A program made the position numbers and the translations under genes. Shown piece by piece: positions 8,254 to 16,665 of a stretch of 64,000 bases of DNA. The stretch is taken from positions 1-64,000 of the forward strand of contig SLUK01000006.1 in the NCBI GenBank assembly GCA_004340125.1, in the 5' to 3' direction. Origin of the DNA: Harryflintia acetispora (GTDB lineage: Bacteria > Bacillota > Clostridia > Oscillospirales > Ruminococcaceae). Positions within the stretch are counted from its first letter, which is position 1, and every line of letters begins with the position of its first letter. The notes below the pieces were generated by a model. It saw only the letters and a list, made by a program, of their open reading frames with translations. It had not been told where the DNA came from and did no database searches.

Positions 8254-8778
8254 TTATGGGAGCGCGATCCAATAGCGCTGGGTGGTCCGGCCGCCCGCTT
8301 CGACCTCGTTTTCCAGCACCCCGCCGTTTGCGCGGATGGTTCTGGCCGAGGCGGCGTTTTCCTTATCGCAGGTGACGAGCACCCGCCGCATCCCCATTTT
8401 GCGGCATTCCTCCAGCGCCAGGGAAAGCATCTGCTTGGCGTATCCCCGGCGGCGCAGGTCAGGGTGCACGCTGTAGCCGATGTGCCCGCCCTGTGCGAGC
8501 AGGTAGTCGTTTAGCCGGTGGCGCACGTCGATCACCCCGGCGAGCTGCCCGTCCTCCTCGCGCAGGGCGAGAAAGGTGGTGGCGGGCACCAGCGGGGCGT
8601 GCACCGTCTCCTCACGGCAGTTGTCCCGCATCATTTGCAGCCAGCCGCCGTAGCGCTCGAAGCGCTCGAGCCCGGCGCAGCCGTGCAGTACCTCGCCCGC
8701 GCAGAGGAAGCGGCGGCGGTAGTCCATCACCGCGGCCTCATGCTCTTCGCCCGGACGCACCAGGATCAGCCTTTCCAT
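8254..8778 (-). CDS. GNAT family N-acetyltransferase
   Basis: 174 residues with a clear acetyl-CoA pyrophosphate loop 'GYSVHPDLRRRGYAKQMLSLAL' and downstream 'VLVTCDKENAASARTIRANGGVLEN', the arrangement of the YjaB/RimJ-like clostridial acetyltransferases that act on small molecules. The start at 8778 has ggaggg about 9 bases upstream. Stand-alone gene between rpoN and a small membrane protein, sharing the bidirectional hairpin at 8200-8235. Substrate unknown. Confidence 0.87.
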   Translation of the reverse strand: MERLILVRPGEEHEAAVMDYRRRFLCAGEVLHGCAGLERFERYGGWLQMMRDNCREETVHAPLVPATTFLALREEDGQLAGVIDVRHRLNDYLLAQGGHIGYSVHPDLRRRGYAKQMLSLALEECRKMGMRRVLVTCDKENAASARTIRANGGVLENEVEAGGRTTQRYWIALP

Positions 8779-8881
8779 CCGGCAGCCCTCCCGAAAGCTT
8801 TTTGTAAGTATTCCACTCTCCCGCCCGTCTGTCCGGTACCGGCGTCACCGTTATGGCGGGCGGCCGATACAATCCGCCGTT

Positions 8882-9112
8882 TTACTTTTTCTTCTGGCCG
8901 GGCGCCTCTTTTTCGTGCTCCTCGAGGTAGAGCTTTGCGGCCTCCTCGAGGGTGACCATGGTGCGCCGCGCCTGCCCGAGATAGCGGAAAAGGCGCACGG
9001 CCAGCGCGCCGCTCAGTGCGCTCAGCAGCAGGGCCAGCAGCGTTCCCGCTGCCCCCGCCAGCGCCGCGGCCTGCGCGAGCCGTTTGCGGGAAACAAAATG
9101 TTTTTCTTCCAT
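8882..9112 (-). CDS. Small membrane protein of unknown function
   Basis: 76 residues starting MEEKHF. The start at 9112 is preferred because aaggag lies 10 bases upstream; an upstream in-frame codon at 9139 has none. One hydrophobic stretch (AAALAGAAGTLLALLLSALS, residues ~18-38) predicts a single membrane span, followed by a basic, Lys/Glu-rich tail ending 'GQKKK'. No family recognised. Confidence 0.6.
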   Translation of the reverse strand: MEEKHFVSRKRLAQAAALAGAAGTLLALLLSALSGALAVRLFRYLGQARRTMVTLEEAAKLYLEEHEKEAPGQKKK

Positions 9113-9206
9113 CGGTGAAGGACTCCTTTCCGGTGCCATGCTTTTCCTTTATTATATCGCGCTTTCGGCGGCAGGGGAAGGAGGCGGCAAAAATTTTCCC
9201 CGCCGC

Positions 9207-9235
9207 TTAACAATCCGGCCTTGCGGTGGTATGAT
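9207..9235 (+). promoter_or_regulatory. Probable sigma-A promoter for yqeY
   Basis: ttaaca (9207-9212), 17-bp spacer, tatgat (9230-9235), 36 bases before the yqeY start. Confidence 0.6.
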
Positions 9236-9270
9236 AAAAACAGAACCGTTACTGCGAAAGGAAGATGGAT

Positions 9271-9714
9271 ATGAGTAAGATCGAGCAGATCCGCTCGGAT
9301 ATGATGGCGGCGCTCAAGGCCAAGGACGCCCCGCGCAAGGAGGCGCTCTCGCTGCTGCTTTCAGCGCTCAAAGCCAAGGAGAAGGACAAGCGCGCCCCTC
9401 TGAGCGGGGAGGAGGAAAACGCCATTGTCCAGCGCGAGCTCAAGCAGGTCAGGGAGACAATGGAGAGCGCGAAGGGCCGCCGGGACATCGAGGACGAATG
9501 TAAGCTGCGCCTGGAGCTTTACGCGGCCTATGCGCCCAAACAGATGGAGGAAAACGAGATCCGCCAGGCGATCAAGCAGGTGCTGGGTGAGCTGGGGCTC
9601 CCCCGGCCCACGGCGCACGACAAGGGAAAGGTCATGCGCGCGCTCATGCCAAGGGTCGGCGGCAAAGCGGACGGCGCGCTTGTCAACCGCCTGGTGGGCG
9701 AGTACCTGCAATGA
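9271..9714 (+). CDS. yqeY: GatB/YqeY domain-containing protein
   Basis: 147 residues, the stand-alone YqeY family (PF09424), resembling the C-terminal tRNA-binding tail domain of GatB but encoded separately. Signature 'RKEALSLLLSALKAKEKDKRAPLSGEEENAIVQRELKQVRE' and 'YAPKQMEENEIRQAIKQVLGELG' and the conserved end 'GKADGALVNRLVGEYL'. The second ATG (9271) is used because aaagga is 8 bases upstream; the first (9265) would be too close. Its last four bases overlap the methyltransferase start (ATGA), so the two are translationally coupled. Role not firmly known; an RNA-binding function is inferred from GatB. Confidence 0.9.
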   Translation: MSKIEQIRSDMMAALKAKDAPRKEALSLLLSALKAKEKDKRAPLSGEEENAIVQRELKQVRETMESAKGRRDIEDECKLRLELYAAYAPKQMEENEIRQAIKQVLGELGLPRPTAHDKGKVMRALMPRVGGKADGALVNRLVGEYLQ

Positions 9715-10289
9715 GCGGCAGGGAGTATCCGCTCAATACCCTGGGACTGTCGCACCGCTTCCTCGCCGGGCATATCCGGGAGGGGATGTTTTGCATCGAC
9801 GCCACCGCCGGGCGGGGGAAGGACACCGCCTTTCTCTGCTCGCTGGTGGGGGAGAGCGGGCGGGTGCTGGCCTTCGACATCCAGCCCGAGGCGGTGGAAA
9901 GTACGCGCGCCCTGCTGAAGGAAAAGGGATTTTCCGCCCGCGCCCGGGTGCTCCTCGATTCACACGAGCATATGGAGAAATACGCCCAGGCGGGCAGGGT
10001 GGATGCGGTTGTTTTCAACTTCGGCTACCTGCCGGGGGGCGACCACTCCATCTATACAAGGCCGCCCTCAAGCATAGCCGCCATCGAAGCGGGGCTGCGC
10101 CTGCTGCGTCCCGGCGGGGTAATGAGCCTTTGCATCTATCACGGGGGCGACACCGGCTATGAGGAGCGGGATGCGCTGCTGCAATACCTGCGCACCATCG
10201 ACAGCAGGGAATATACCGTGCTGCTCGCCCCGTTTTATAACCGGCCGGGCGACCCACCGATTCCGGTGTTTATTTTGAAGGAGACATGA
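9711..10289 (+). CDS. Class I SAM-dependent methyltransferase, MnmM/YtqB family
   Basis: 192 residues with the Rossmann SAM motif I 'FCIDATAGRGKDTAFLCSL', motif II acid in 'VLAFDIQPEAV', and the family-specific 'VVFNFGYLPGGDHSIYTRPPSSIAAIEAGLRLLRPGGVMSLCIYHGGDTGYEERDAL'. This matches PF06962; in Bacillus the homologue (YtqB, renamed MnmM) methylates the wobble uridine nm5s2U34 of tRNA. By family it should complete mnm5s2U modification here. Overlaps yqeY by 4 bases. Confidence 0.85.
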   Translation: MSGREYPLNTLGLSHRFLAGHIREGMFCIDATAGRGKDTAFLCSLVGESGRVLAFDIQPEAVESTRALLKEKGFSARARVLLDSHEHMEKYAQAGRVDAVVFNFGYLPGGDHSIYTRPPSSIAAIEAGLRLLRPGGVMSLCIYHGGDTGYEERDALLQYLRTIDSREYTVLLAPFYNRPGDPPIPVFILKET

Positions 10290-10321
10290 AGAGTGCCCGC
10301 AGCAATACTCCGAATACTGGG

Positions 10322-10561
10322 TCAGCAGAGTATACCAATGTCTTTGAGCAGGCGGATACAGTCCTGAAAGCCCTGCCGGTATAGAAAGGTTCGTTCCCGT
10401 TGATTAATGTCTTCAATGGTATCGAAGCATTCTTGTACAAATTCCAGTTCACTTTCGGTCAACATGCACTCGCATTCGAGGGTAATCTCTGACCATTTGT
10501 CTTCGACAAAAGGATGTAATGGGTTGCGAAAAAAATGATTTTGCGCCTCTGACTGCAGGAA
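10322..10561 (-). pseudogene. Remnant of a DUF6809-like small protein gene
   Basis: Reading the minus strand from about 10561 to a TGA at 10322-10324 gives a coding-like stretch (NPLHPFVEDKWSEI, then LTESELEFVQECFDTIEDIN, ending FLYRQGFQDCIRLLKDIGIL). This resembles the C-terminal three quarters of the small DUF6809-type proteins common in Ruminococcaceae ('P...L..E...FE...D.......FIYGFRLG..LL'). There is no start codon after the upstream stop at about 10580 until an internal ATG at 10465, and no ribosome site, so it looks like a 5'-truncated relic. The region is AT-richer than its neighbours. Confidence 0.5.
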
Positions 10562-10640
10562 AGAAAAAAAGCTGCTCTACTGGGAAAGCTGATGAAAATA
10601 TGTTTTCTATACGGTATAATGAAAATATGAGGTGATTCCA

Positions 10641-10859
10641 ATGGGGCTAAAAGAAGAGATTAAATCCGCCATTGTCCGCTCAGGATGTACCATGAGCGAG
10701 GTGGTACGCCGTATCAACGAGCAATATGGCCGGCAGGACAGCGTGGCCAATTTGAGCAATAAGCTCACACGCGGGACCTTAAAATACCGGGAGGCACAAG
10801 AGATCGCGGAGGTTATCGGGTACCGGATCGAATGGGTCAGGAAGGACGAGCAAGAGTAA
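10641..10859 (+). CDS. Small helix-turn-helix protein
   Basis: 72 residues starting MGLKEEIKSAIVRSGCTMSEVVRRIN; start at 10641 set by gaggtg upstream. The order 'GCTMSEVVRRINEQYGRQDSVANLSNKLTRGTLKYREAQEIAEVIGYRIEWV' fits a Cro/XRE-type helix-turn-helix in which the whole protein is the DNA-binding domain. Similar small proteins occur in mobile elements and next to modification or toxin genes of Firmicutes, but no partner is adjacent. Sits beside the decayed gene at 10322-10561, suggesting a remnant accessory island. A bidirectional terminator follows. Confidence 0.7.
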   Translation: MGLKEEIKSAIVRSGCTMSEVVRRINEQYGRQDSVANLSNKLTRGTLKYREAQEIAEVIGYRIEWVRKDEQE

Positions 10860-10866
10860 ACCTAAG

Positions 10867-10901
10867 CAAACGGGCTGCCGGAATATCCGGCAGCCCGTTT
10901 G
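10867..10901. terminator. Bidirectional terminator between convergent genes
   Basis: Perfect 16-bp stem caaacgggctgccgga (10867-10882)/tccggcagcccgtttg (10886-10901) with a 3-nt loop, between the HTH gene (+) and the GerA-type gene (-). Confidence 0.88.
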
Positions 10902-10902
10902 T

Positions 10903-12330
10903 TCAGCTGTTCCTGTGGCTGATCGGCTGGCGCACCAGCAGCGAGAGCAGTGCCTTTGGATGGAAGGGGATCAGCGGATAGAGATAGCCGCGCCCGGTGG
11001 CGGTCTTGGTCCCGGCGGCGGTCAGCAGCATGATCAGCACCCCGGCGGCGAAGCCCCAATAGTTAAACAGCGCGGTCAAGATCAGGATCAGCACCCGGTA
11101 GAGCTTGAGGGCGTACCCCAGCTCGAAGCTGGGCTGGGTGAAGTTGGCGATGGCCACGAAGGCCATGTAGAGCACCACCTCGGGCACGAACCAACGCGCC
11201 TTGACGGCGAAGTCCCCCAGGATCAGAGCCCCCACCACGCTGAACGAGTTGCTCAGCACGCTCGGGGTGTTGAGCGAGGCGAGCTTGAGCCCGTCGATGA
11301 TGAACTCGATGATCAGCAGCTGGACGATCAGCGGCACGCCGTTTGGCTCCTGCACCTGGATGAACTCCAGCCAGCCGGGGATGAGCTGCGGGTTTTTCAC
11401 CAGCAGGTACCACACCGGGGTAAGCAGGAGCGTCAGCAGGAAGACCGCGATGCGCACCAGGCGCAGGTAGGTGCCCACCAGGGGCGGGAAGTAGTAGTCG
11501 TTGGTGTCCTGTACAAAGTCGAAGAGGGAGGCCGGCAGGATCATCACCGAGGGGGAGTTGTCCACCAGCACCAGTATGCTCCCCTCAAAGACGCTGGCGG
11601 TGGCCGCGTCGGGGCGCTCGGTGTAGCGCACCCGCGGGAAGGGGTTGTACCAGCGCGGGCGCACCAGGCATTCCGCCAGGCTCTCCTGGCTCATGGTCAG
11701 CGCCCCGATGGTGATATCCCCTATTTTTTTGCGGATGGTGGAGAGAAACTTTTCGTCGGCCGCGCCCTTCATGTAGCAGAGCACCACGTCGGTCTTGGAC
11801 TTTTGTCCGACGGTGAGGATTTCCATGGTCAGCGCCGGGTCGCGCACCCGGCGGCGGATCAGGGCGGTATTGTGCACCAGGGTCTCGACGAAGCCGTCCC
11901 GCGAGCCGCGCAGCACCCGGTCGTCGTCCGGCTCCGCCACACTGCGCGCCGGATAGGTGCGCGCGTCGATCATGATCGCCTGCGCATACCCTTCGATCAG
12001 CAGCGCGAGCGTGCCGCTGAGCACCCCGGTGACGATGTCGCCGCACTGATCGCTGAGGTCCGCCTCGACGTAGGTGATGAACCGCTCGCAGTACTGCGAA
12101 GCGTCCTCGGCCGGCTCGGTGTCCCCGGGGGACAGGCCCATCAGATATTCGAGGATTTTTTCCATCACCTCGTCCTTGGCAAAGCCGTCGATAAAATAGA
12201 GCTTTGCCCGCCTGCTTCCGGTGGTGAACTCCCTTCCCACGATGTCGAAGCTCTCATTTATGCGCAGCAGCCCGTCCAGTGTGCGAAGGTTTCCGGCATA
12301 GTCCGGCGTCAAGCGCTCTCCCTGTTTCAT
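10903..12330 (-). CDS. GerA/SpoVAF-type spore germination protein
   Basis: 475 residues. An N-terminal cytosolic domain ('FDIVGREFTTGSRRAKLYFIDGFAKDEVMEKILEYLMGL') is followed by the family core 'DNSPSVMILPASLFDFVQDTNDYYFPPLVGTYLRLVRIAVFLLTLLLTPVWYLLVKNPQLIPGWLEFI' and several membrane spans ('LASLNTPSVLSNSFSVVGALILGDFAVKA', 'LFNYWGFAAGVLIMLL'). This is the GerA family (PF03323) of inner-spore-membrane proteins, A subunits of germinant receptors or SpoVAF. As it is not followed by gerB/gerC homologues, SpoVAF-like or an orphan A subunit is more likely. Direct evidence that the organism forms spores. Confidence 0.9.
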   Translation of the reverse strand: MKQGERLTPDYAGNLRTLDGLLRINESFDIVGREFTTGSRRAKLYFIDGFAKDEVMEKILEYLMGLSPGDTEPAEDASQYCERFITYVEADLSDQCGDIVTGVLSGTLALLIEGYAQAIMIDARTYPARSVAEPDDDRVLRGSRDGFVETLVHNTALIRRRVRDPALTMEILTVGQKSKTDVVLCYMKGAADEKFLSTIRKKIGDITIGALTMSQESLAECLVRPRWYNPFPRVRYTERPDAATASVFEGSILVLVDNSPSVMILPASLFDFVQDTNDYYFPPLVGTYLRLVRIAVFLLTLLLTPVWYLLVKNPQLIPGWLEFIQVQEPNGVPLIVQLLIIEFIIDGLKLASLNTPSVLSNSFSVVGALILGDFAVKARWFVPEVVLYMAFVAIANFTQPSFELGYALKLYRVLILILTALFNYWGFAAGVLIMLLTAAGTKTATGRGYLYPLIPFHPKALLSLLVRQPISHRNS

Positions 12331-12393
12331 GCGCCGCCCCCATTTCCTGTATTTGGGGCTAGTATTCCCGAAAAACGGGGAGAATATGAGCCG

Positions 12394-12945
12394 TCAGCTG
12401 AGCTTGCCCGCCTCGAAGCGCGCCAGGAAGGACTGGAAGAGTGCTAAATGCACCTCCTCGTCCGCCGCGATGCGCGCCAGCACGGCCGAGAGCTCCTCGT
12501 CCTTGACAAAGCGCGCCTGGGAGAGATAGAGGTCCCGGGCGTCCCGCTCGCTTCGGATGTCGTTTTGCAGCATGCGGCTCAGCGGCCGGCCGTAAAAAAC
12601 CATGTTCCCGTTCCAGAAGGTGAAGCGGTTGCCAAGCTGCGTCTGGCAGCGCGGGTCCCCGCCGAGCAGGACGATGAGCTTCCCGAGCATTTCGAGGTGC
12701 TCCATCTCCACCTTGGCGATCCGAAGCAGGGTGCCGGCGAACTCGGGATACTGCTCATTTGTGCGCCACTGCTGGTAGAGATATTGATAGATGGCGCTCA
12801 TCTCCCCCTTGGTGTAGGCGATGTCCTGGGAGAGCAGCTGGGCGTAATAGCGGTTGGGTGCGCCGACCTGGAGCGCGGGATGGGGTCCGGGGGCGCTCAC
12901 CGGCACCTCGGCCGGCGGGGGAGAGGAGGGGAAACGTATATTCAC
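12394..12945 (-). CDS. Ferritin-fold protein, CotJC/manganese-catalase-like
   Basis: 183 residues; GTG start at 12945 with ggagg 10 bases upstream. After a Pro-rich N-terminus (1-30) comes a four-helix ferritin-like domain with the repeated metal-ligand pattern: 'TKGEMSAIYQYLYQQW', 'AKVEMEHLEMLGKLIVLLGG', 'RSERDARDLYLSQA' and 'RIAADEEVHLALFQSF' (E-x-x-H motifs). These are features of the CotJC/Mn-catalase/rubrerythrin superfamily, often a spore-coat or oxidative-stress protein in clostridia. Downstream of it on the same strand is the germination gene, 63 bases away, so a sporulation unit is plausible. Exact activity not assignable. Confidence 0.75.
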   Translation of the reverse strand: MNIRFPSSPPPAEVPVSAPGPHPALQVGAPNRYYAQLLSQDIAYTKGEMSAIYQYLYQQWRTNEQYPEFAGTLLRIAKVEMEHLEMLGKLIVLLGGDPRCQTQLGNRFTFWNGNMVFYGRPLSRMLQNDIRSERDARDLYLSQARFVKDEELSAVLARIAADEEVHLALFQSFLARFEAGKLS

Positions 12946-13018
12946 GATGGCGATACCTCCATAAGAAGTGTATCTATCTATATGCCGCCCGCCGTCCGGC
13001 TTAGCACGCAGACGGGCC

Positions 13019-13046
13019 TTGTAATTGCGCGTGGGTGTGGTAAGAT
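13019..13046 (+). promoter_or_regulatory. Probable promoter for the Crp/Fnr regulator
   Basis: ttgtaa (13019-13024), 16-bp spacer, taagat (13041-13046), 20 bases before the proposed GTG start. Its position means that codons upstream of 13046 would not be transcribed, supporting the short start. Confidence 0.5.
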
Positions 13047-13065
13047 AAGGGGAGAAGGAAAGGAG

Positions 13066-13752
13066 GTGGTCCCCATACTGGATAAGGAGGACTTCCAGTT
13101 TTTACAGGAGGGGCTGCCGTTTTATACGCAGCTGGAGCCGGCGCAGCAGGCACGGCTGCGGCAGGAATGCGCCCGCCTGTCCTACCGGCAGGGCGACAAG
13201 CTGCACCGCGGCTCGCAGGACTGCGCGGGGCTTATGCTGGTGCGAAGCGGGCGGCTGCGGGTGTATATCCTCTCCCAGTCCGGGCGGGAGATCACCCTCT
13301 ACCGGCTGCTCGAGTGGGACATCTGCCTGTTTTCGGCGGCGTGCATCTTCCGGGACATCAACTTCGAGGTCTGGATCGAGGCCGAGCGCGGCAGCGAGGT
13401 CATCCTCATCCCGACCGCCCTCTTCGGCGAGCTCTCGCAGCAGAACATCGCGGTGGCGGACACCGTCAACCACCTCATCGCCTCCCGCTTTTCGGATGTG
13501 ATGTGGGTGATGGAGCAGGTGCTCTTCATGAGCTTTGACAAGCGCCTGGCCCTCTTTTTGCTCGAGCAGCAGGCCATCGAGGGCAGCGGGCAGCTGGAGC
13601 TGACCCACGACATGATCGCCAACCATCTGGGCACCGCGCGGGAGGTGGTCACCCGCATGCTCAAGTATTTCCAGAGCGAAGGGATGGTCAGGCTCTCCCG
13701 CGGGATGATAGAAATTGTCGACGAGGGGCGGCTGCGCGCCTTGGCGGGATAA
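13066..13752 (+). CDS. Crp/Fnr family transcriptional regulator
   Basis: 228 residues from a GTG at 13066 (aagga 6 bases upstream). The frame continues upstream without a credible start. Contains a cyclic-nucleotide-binding-type beta-barrel ('LSYRQGDKLHRGSQDCAGLMLVRSGRLRVYILSQSGREITLYRLLEWDICLFSAACIF'), a long dimer helix and a Crp-type winged helix 'LELTHDMIANHLGTAREVVTRMLKYFQSEGMVRLSRGMIEI'. There is no N-terminal Fnr cysteine cluster, so direct 4Fe-4S oxygen sensing is unlikely. It is divergent from the ferritin-fold gene, whose promoter region it shares; control of that gene is an inference. Confidence 0.88.
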   Translation: MVPILDKEDFQFLQEGLPFYTQLEPAQQARLRQECARLSYRQGDKLHRGSQDCAGLMLVRSGRLRVYILSQSGREITLYRLLEWDICLFSAACIFRDINFEVWIEAERGSEVILIPTALFGELSQQNIAVADTVNHLIASRFSDVMWVMEQVLFMSFDKRLALFLLEQQAIEGSGQLELTHDMIANHLGTAREVVTRMLKYFQSEGMVRLSRGMIEIVDEGRLRALAG

Positions 13753-14451
13753 AGTAAAAGTAGAAAAAATGATCGTGTGATTGTAAACTTTTGATGAATC
13801 CGCCGCGGGAAGTTGAAAAAATTTACCGCAGATGTTATCCTGAAAGAGGAAGGAATGAAAGGCTTCCGCCGCGCGAAGGCGCACGGCGGGTATTTTTTTA
13901 TTGTTGAGCGTAGCGAAGCAATAAAAATGGACACGGGAAACCCCTTGATAGGGTTTCCCCACGTGCCAACGTTCCACTGGAACGTCGTCACTCCCTTTCC
14001 TGATCATTGGGAGGATTTTATAATGCCAACTGCCCCGAAAGGGGGAACACGGGGGAAAACGGCTCGTTTTCCGCCCGTGAGGCGCACCGCCCGCGAAGCG
14101 GGCCTGCATTTTTGGTCAGGCGCCAAAAATGCGTGCGCCAAGGCTCCCCTTCCTGATCTTTGGGGGCTACTCTAACCGCGAGTGTCAACAGCCCGAAAAA
14201 GGTCGCGGGCTCTGCCCGCACCCGCCCAAGGACTTAGTCCTTGGGAAACCGAATTTTTTAATGGTTGTCAAGCCGGGAACACTCCCGGTTTTCCCTCACC
14301 GGCGCGCAAATTTCCGGCTGCAAAAGCCATGGACGGGCGTATGGCCCGGAACAGGCGCTGTGCAGATCTGCGTGCCGCGGCGGGTCCCGTCCCCTTTTTG
14401 CGCGAAGCGGGGCGGGGAAAGAATGTAAGGCGCATAGGAAAGGAGCGTAAT
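13753..14451. repeat. Gene-free, palindrome-rich intergenic island
   Basis: About 700 bases with no supportable gene between the Crp/Fnr gene and the SDR gene. It holds a series of short perfect inverted repeats: gggaaaccc/gggtttccc (13935-13943/13951-13959), acgttcca/tggaacgt (13969-13976/13978-13985), gcatttttgg/ccaaaaatgc (14106-14115/14123-14132), cccaaggac/gtccttggg (14225-14233/14237-14245) and ccggga/tcccgg (14273-14278/14283-14288). The part 13905-13926 (around gagcgtagcgaagcaata) also reads like a dispersed repeat. Consistent with a mosaic of REP/MITE-like units or a structured leader of the SDR operon. Confidence 0.5.
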
Positions 14452-15225
14452 ATGAAAGACGAATTATGCCTGAGCGGCAAGGTAGCGGTGATCACGGGCG
14501 GAGCCTCGGGAATCGGGCTCGCCACGGCGCAGCTGCTCGCGCAGCATGGGGCCGCCGTCTGCATGGTGGACCTCAACGAGGGCGCGGGCCAGCGTGAGGC
14601 CGAGGCCATCTGCCAGCAGGGCGGCGAGGCCGGGTTCTACCGCTGCGACGTGACCGACCAGGAGCAGGTGAGGGCGACGGTCGCCGGGATCGAGCGCAAG
14701 TACGGCAGGATTGATATTTTACATAACAACGCCGGCGTGGTCCGCCGCAAAACGGTGGTGGACCTCGAGGAAAAGGATTGGGACCTGGTGCTCGACGCGA
14801 CGCTGAAAGGCGCCTACCTGATGTCCAAATACGTGGTGCCCATCATGGCTAAGGGCGGCGGCGGAAGTATTATCAACACCGGCTCGGGCTGGGGGATCAA
14901 GGGCGGCGACCAGGCGGTCGCCTACTGCGCGGCCAAGGGCGGGATCGTCAATATGACCCGCGCGATGGCCATCGACCACGGCGCACAGAACATCCGGGTC
15001 AATTGCGTCTGCCCGGGCGACACCGACACCCCGCTGCTGCGCGACGAGGGGCGGCAGCTCAAGGTTGAGGAGAACGAATTCCTCAAATCCTCCTCCTACG
15101 GGCGGCCGCTGGCGCGGATCGGGGAGCCCCGGGACATCGCCAACGCGGTGCTCTTCTTTGCGAGCGAGCTGTCCACCTGGGTCACCGGCGCGGCGCTGGT
15201 GGTGGATGGCGGCGGCATCGCCTAA
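14452..15225 (+). CDS. SDR family NAD(P)-dependent oxidoreductase
   Basis: 257 residues; start at 14452 with aaaggag 6 bases upstream, although the frame is open further upstream. Classical short-chain dehydrogenase: cofactor loop TGGASGIG (residues 15-22), Asp40 after strand 2 (favouring NAD), NNAG (92-95), catalytic Ser145, Tyr158 and Lys162 (YCAAK), and the C-terminal 'VTGAALVVDGGGIA'. It reversibly oxidises an alcohol or reduces a carbonyl; the substrate is not predictable. Followed after 32 bases by the GcvPA-like gene, so it probably opens a three-gene operon; this association is the main clue to its job. Confidence 0.9.
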   Translation: MKDELCLSGKVAVITGGASGIGLATAQLLAQHGAAVCMVDLNEGAGQREAEAICQQGGEAGFYRCDVTDQEQVRATVAGIERKYGRIDILHNNAGVVRRKTVVDLEEKDWDLVLDATLKGAYLMSKYVVPIMAKGGGGSIINTGSGWGIKGGDQAVAYCAAKGGIVNMTRAMAIDHGAQNIRVNCVCPGDTDTPLLRDEGRQLKVEENEFLKSSSYGRPLARIGEPRDIANAVLFFASELSTWVTGAALVVDGGGIA

Positions 15226-15257
15226 ACGAAGCTTTTTCATGAAAGGAAGCAAGGAAT

Positions 15258-16664
15258 ATGGATCATAAATTTTCCCATCACCCCTACATCCCGAACTCGG
15301 ATGAGGCGATCAAGCGGGAGATGTGCGACTTTGTCGGCATCTCCTCGGTCGAGGAGCTGCACCGCGACGTGCCCGACGAGCTGAGGCTGCACCGGAGCCT
15401 CGACATGCCAAAGGCCATCCGCTCGGAGTATGAGCTCTACCGCACCGTGTCCGGCATGCTGCAAAAGAACGAGACCTGCGAGGAGAACATAAACTTCCTC
15501 GGCTCGGGCTGCTACCAGCACTACGTTCCGGCCATCTGCGACGAGATCAATTCCCGCGCCGAGATCCTCAGCGCCTATGCCGGCGAGCCCTACGAGGACC
15601 ACGGGCGCTTCCAGCTCCTGTTCGAGTACCAGTCCTTGATGGCCGAGCTGCTCGACATGGAGGTGGTCAACGTCCCGGCCATCGACGGGGCGCAGGCGGC
15701 GGCCACCGCGATCCGGATGGCCGAGCGCGCCACCGGCCGCAAAAAGGCGGTCGTGTGCGAAAACATCCTGCCCGACAAGCTGGCGGTGATCCGCAACTAC
15801 TGTACCCCGGCGATGGAGATCGTGGTGCTGCCCTTCGAGCGGGAGAGCGGCCAGTTCGATCTTGATAGCCTCAAAAAGCTGCTCGGCGAGGACGTCGCCG
15901 CACTGTACTTTGAGACCCCCTCCTTCCTCGGCACGGTGGCGGGGAACGCCCGCGAGGCGGCCGAGCTTTGCCATGCGTGCGGGGCGCTGTGTATCATCGG
16001 CACCGACCCGGCCGTGCTGGGCGTGCTCGAGGCGCCGGTCAATCTCGGCGCGGACATCGTCTGCGGCGATGTGCAGCCGCTGGGCATGCACATGAACTAC
16101 GGCGGCGGCCAGGGCGGCTTCATCGCCACCATGGACGACGAGCGCCTGGTGCGGGAATACCCCTCGCGCCTCTTCGGGATCACCCGCACCGAGGTCGAGG
16201 GCGAATACGGCTTCGGCGACGTCTACTATGACCGCACCTCCTTCGCCGACCGCGAGCACGGCAAGGAATACGTCGGCACCCAGGCGGCGCTCTGGGGGAT
16301 CACGGCGGGGGTCTACCTCTCGCTGATGGGCCCGCAGGGGATGCAGGAGCTGGGTGAGACCATGCTCTACAACGCCCGGTATGCGGCGAAGAAGCTCTCC
16401 TGTGTCGGGGGCGTATCGGTCAAGTATCTGGATCAGTGCTTTGTCAGCGAGTTCGTCGTGGACTTCTCGAAAACCGGCAAGAGCGTAGGGGAGATTAACG
16501 ACCAGCTCCTCTCCCGCCAAATCTTCGGCGGGCGGGACCTCGGGGGGCTCTTCCCGGGGATGGAGGGCTGCGCCCTCTTCTGCGTGACCGAGGTCCATAC
16601 GAAGGACGACATCGATGCGCTGGCCGGCGCTCTTTGCGAGATCCTTGGCAAGGAGGGAAAATAG
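15258..16664 (+). CDS. GcvPA-like protein, divergent paralogue of glycine dehydrogenase subunit 1
   Basis: 468 residues aligning end to end with the canonical GcvPA at 27101 ('EELHRDVPDELRLHRSLDMPKAIRSEYEL', 'NFLGSGCYQHYVPAI', 'FEYQSLMAELLDMEVVNVPAIDGAQAAATAIRMA'). The PLP type I fold of the non-lysine half of glycine decarboxylase is therefore expected. Differences at conserved places are marked: 'SVYDGATAAAEA' is 'PAIDGAQAAATA', 'SFGGPYLGFMA' is 'NYGGGQGGFIA', and the block 'AREQHIRREKASSNICSNQAL' is 'DREHGKEYVGTQAAL'. A standard aaggaag ribosome site precedes it; its stop and the next start are separated by 1 base. No gcvH or gcvT lies nearby. Confidence 0.82.
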   Translation: MDHKFSHHPYIPNSDEAIKREMCDFVGISSVEELHRDVPDELRLHRSLDMPKAIRSEYELYRTVSGMLQKNETCEENINFLGSGCYQHYVPAICDEINSRAEILSAYAGEPYEDHGRFQLLFEYQSLMAELLDMEVVNVPAIDGAQAAATAIRMAERATGRKKAVVCENILPDKLAVIRNYCTPAMEIVVLPFERESGQFDLDSLKKLLGEDVAALYFETPSFLGTVAGNAREAAELCHACGALCIIGTDPAVLGVLEAPVNLGADIVCGDVQPLGMHMNYGGGQGGFIATMDDERLVREYPSRLFGITRTEVEGEYGFGDVYYDRTSFADREHGKEYVGTQAALWGITAGVYLSLMGPQGMQELGETMLYNARYAAKKLSCVGGVSVKYLDQCFVSEFVVDFSKTGKSVGEINDQLLSRQIFGGRDLGGLFPGMEGCALFCVTEVHTKDDIDALAGALCEILGKEGK

Positions 16665-16665
16665 T

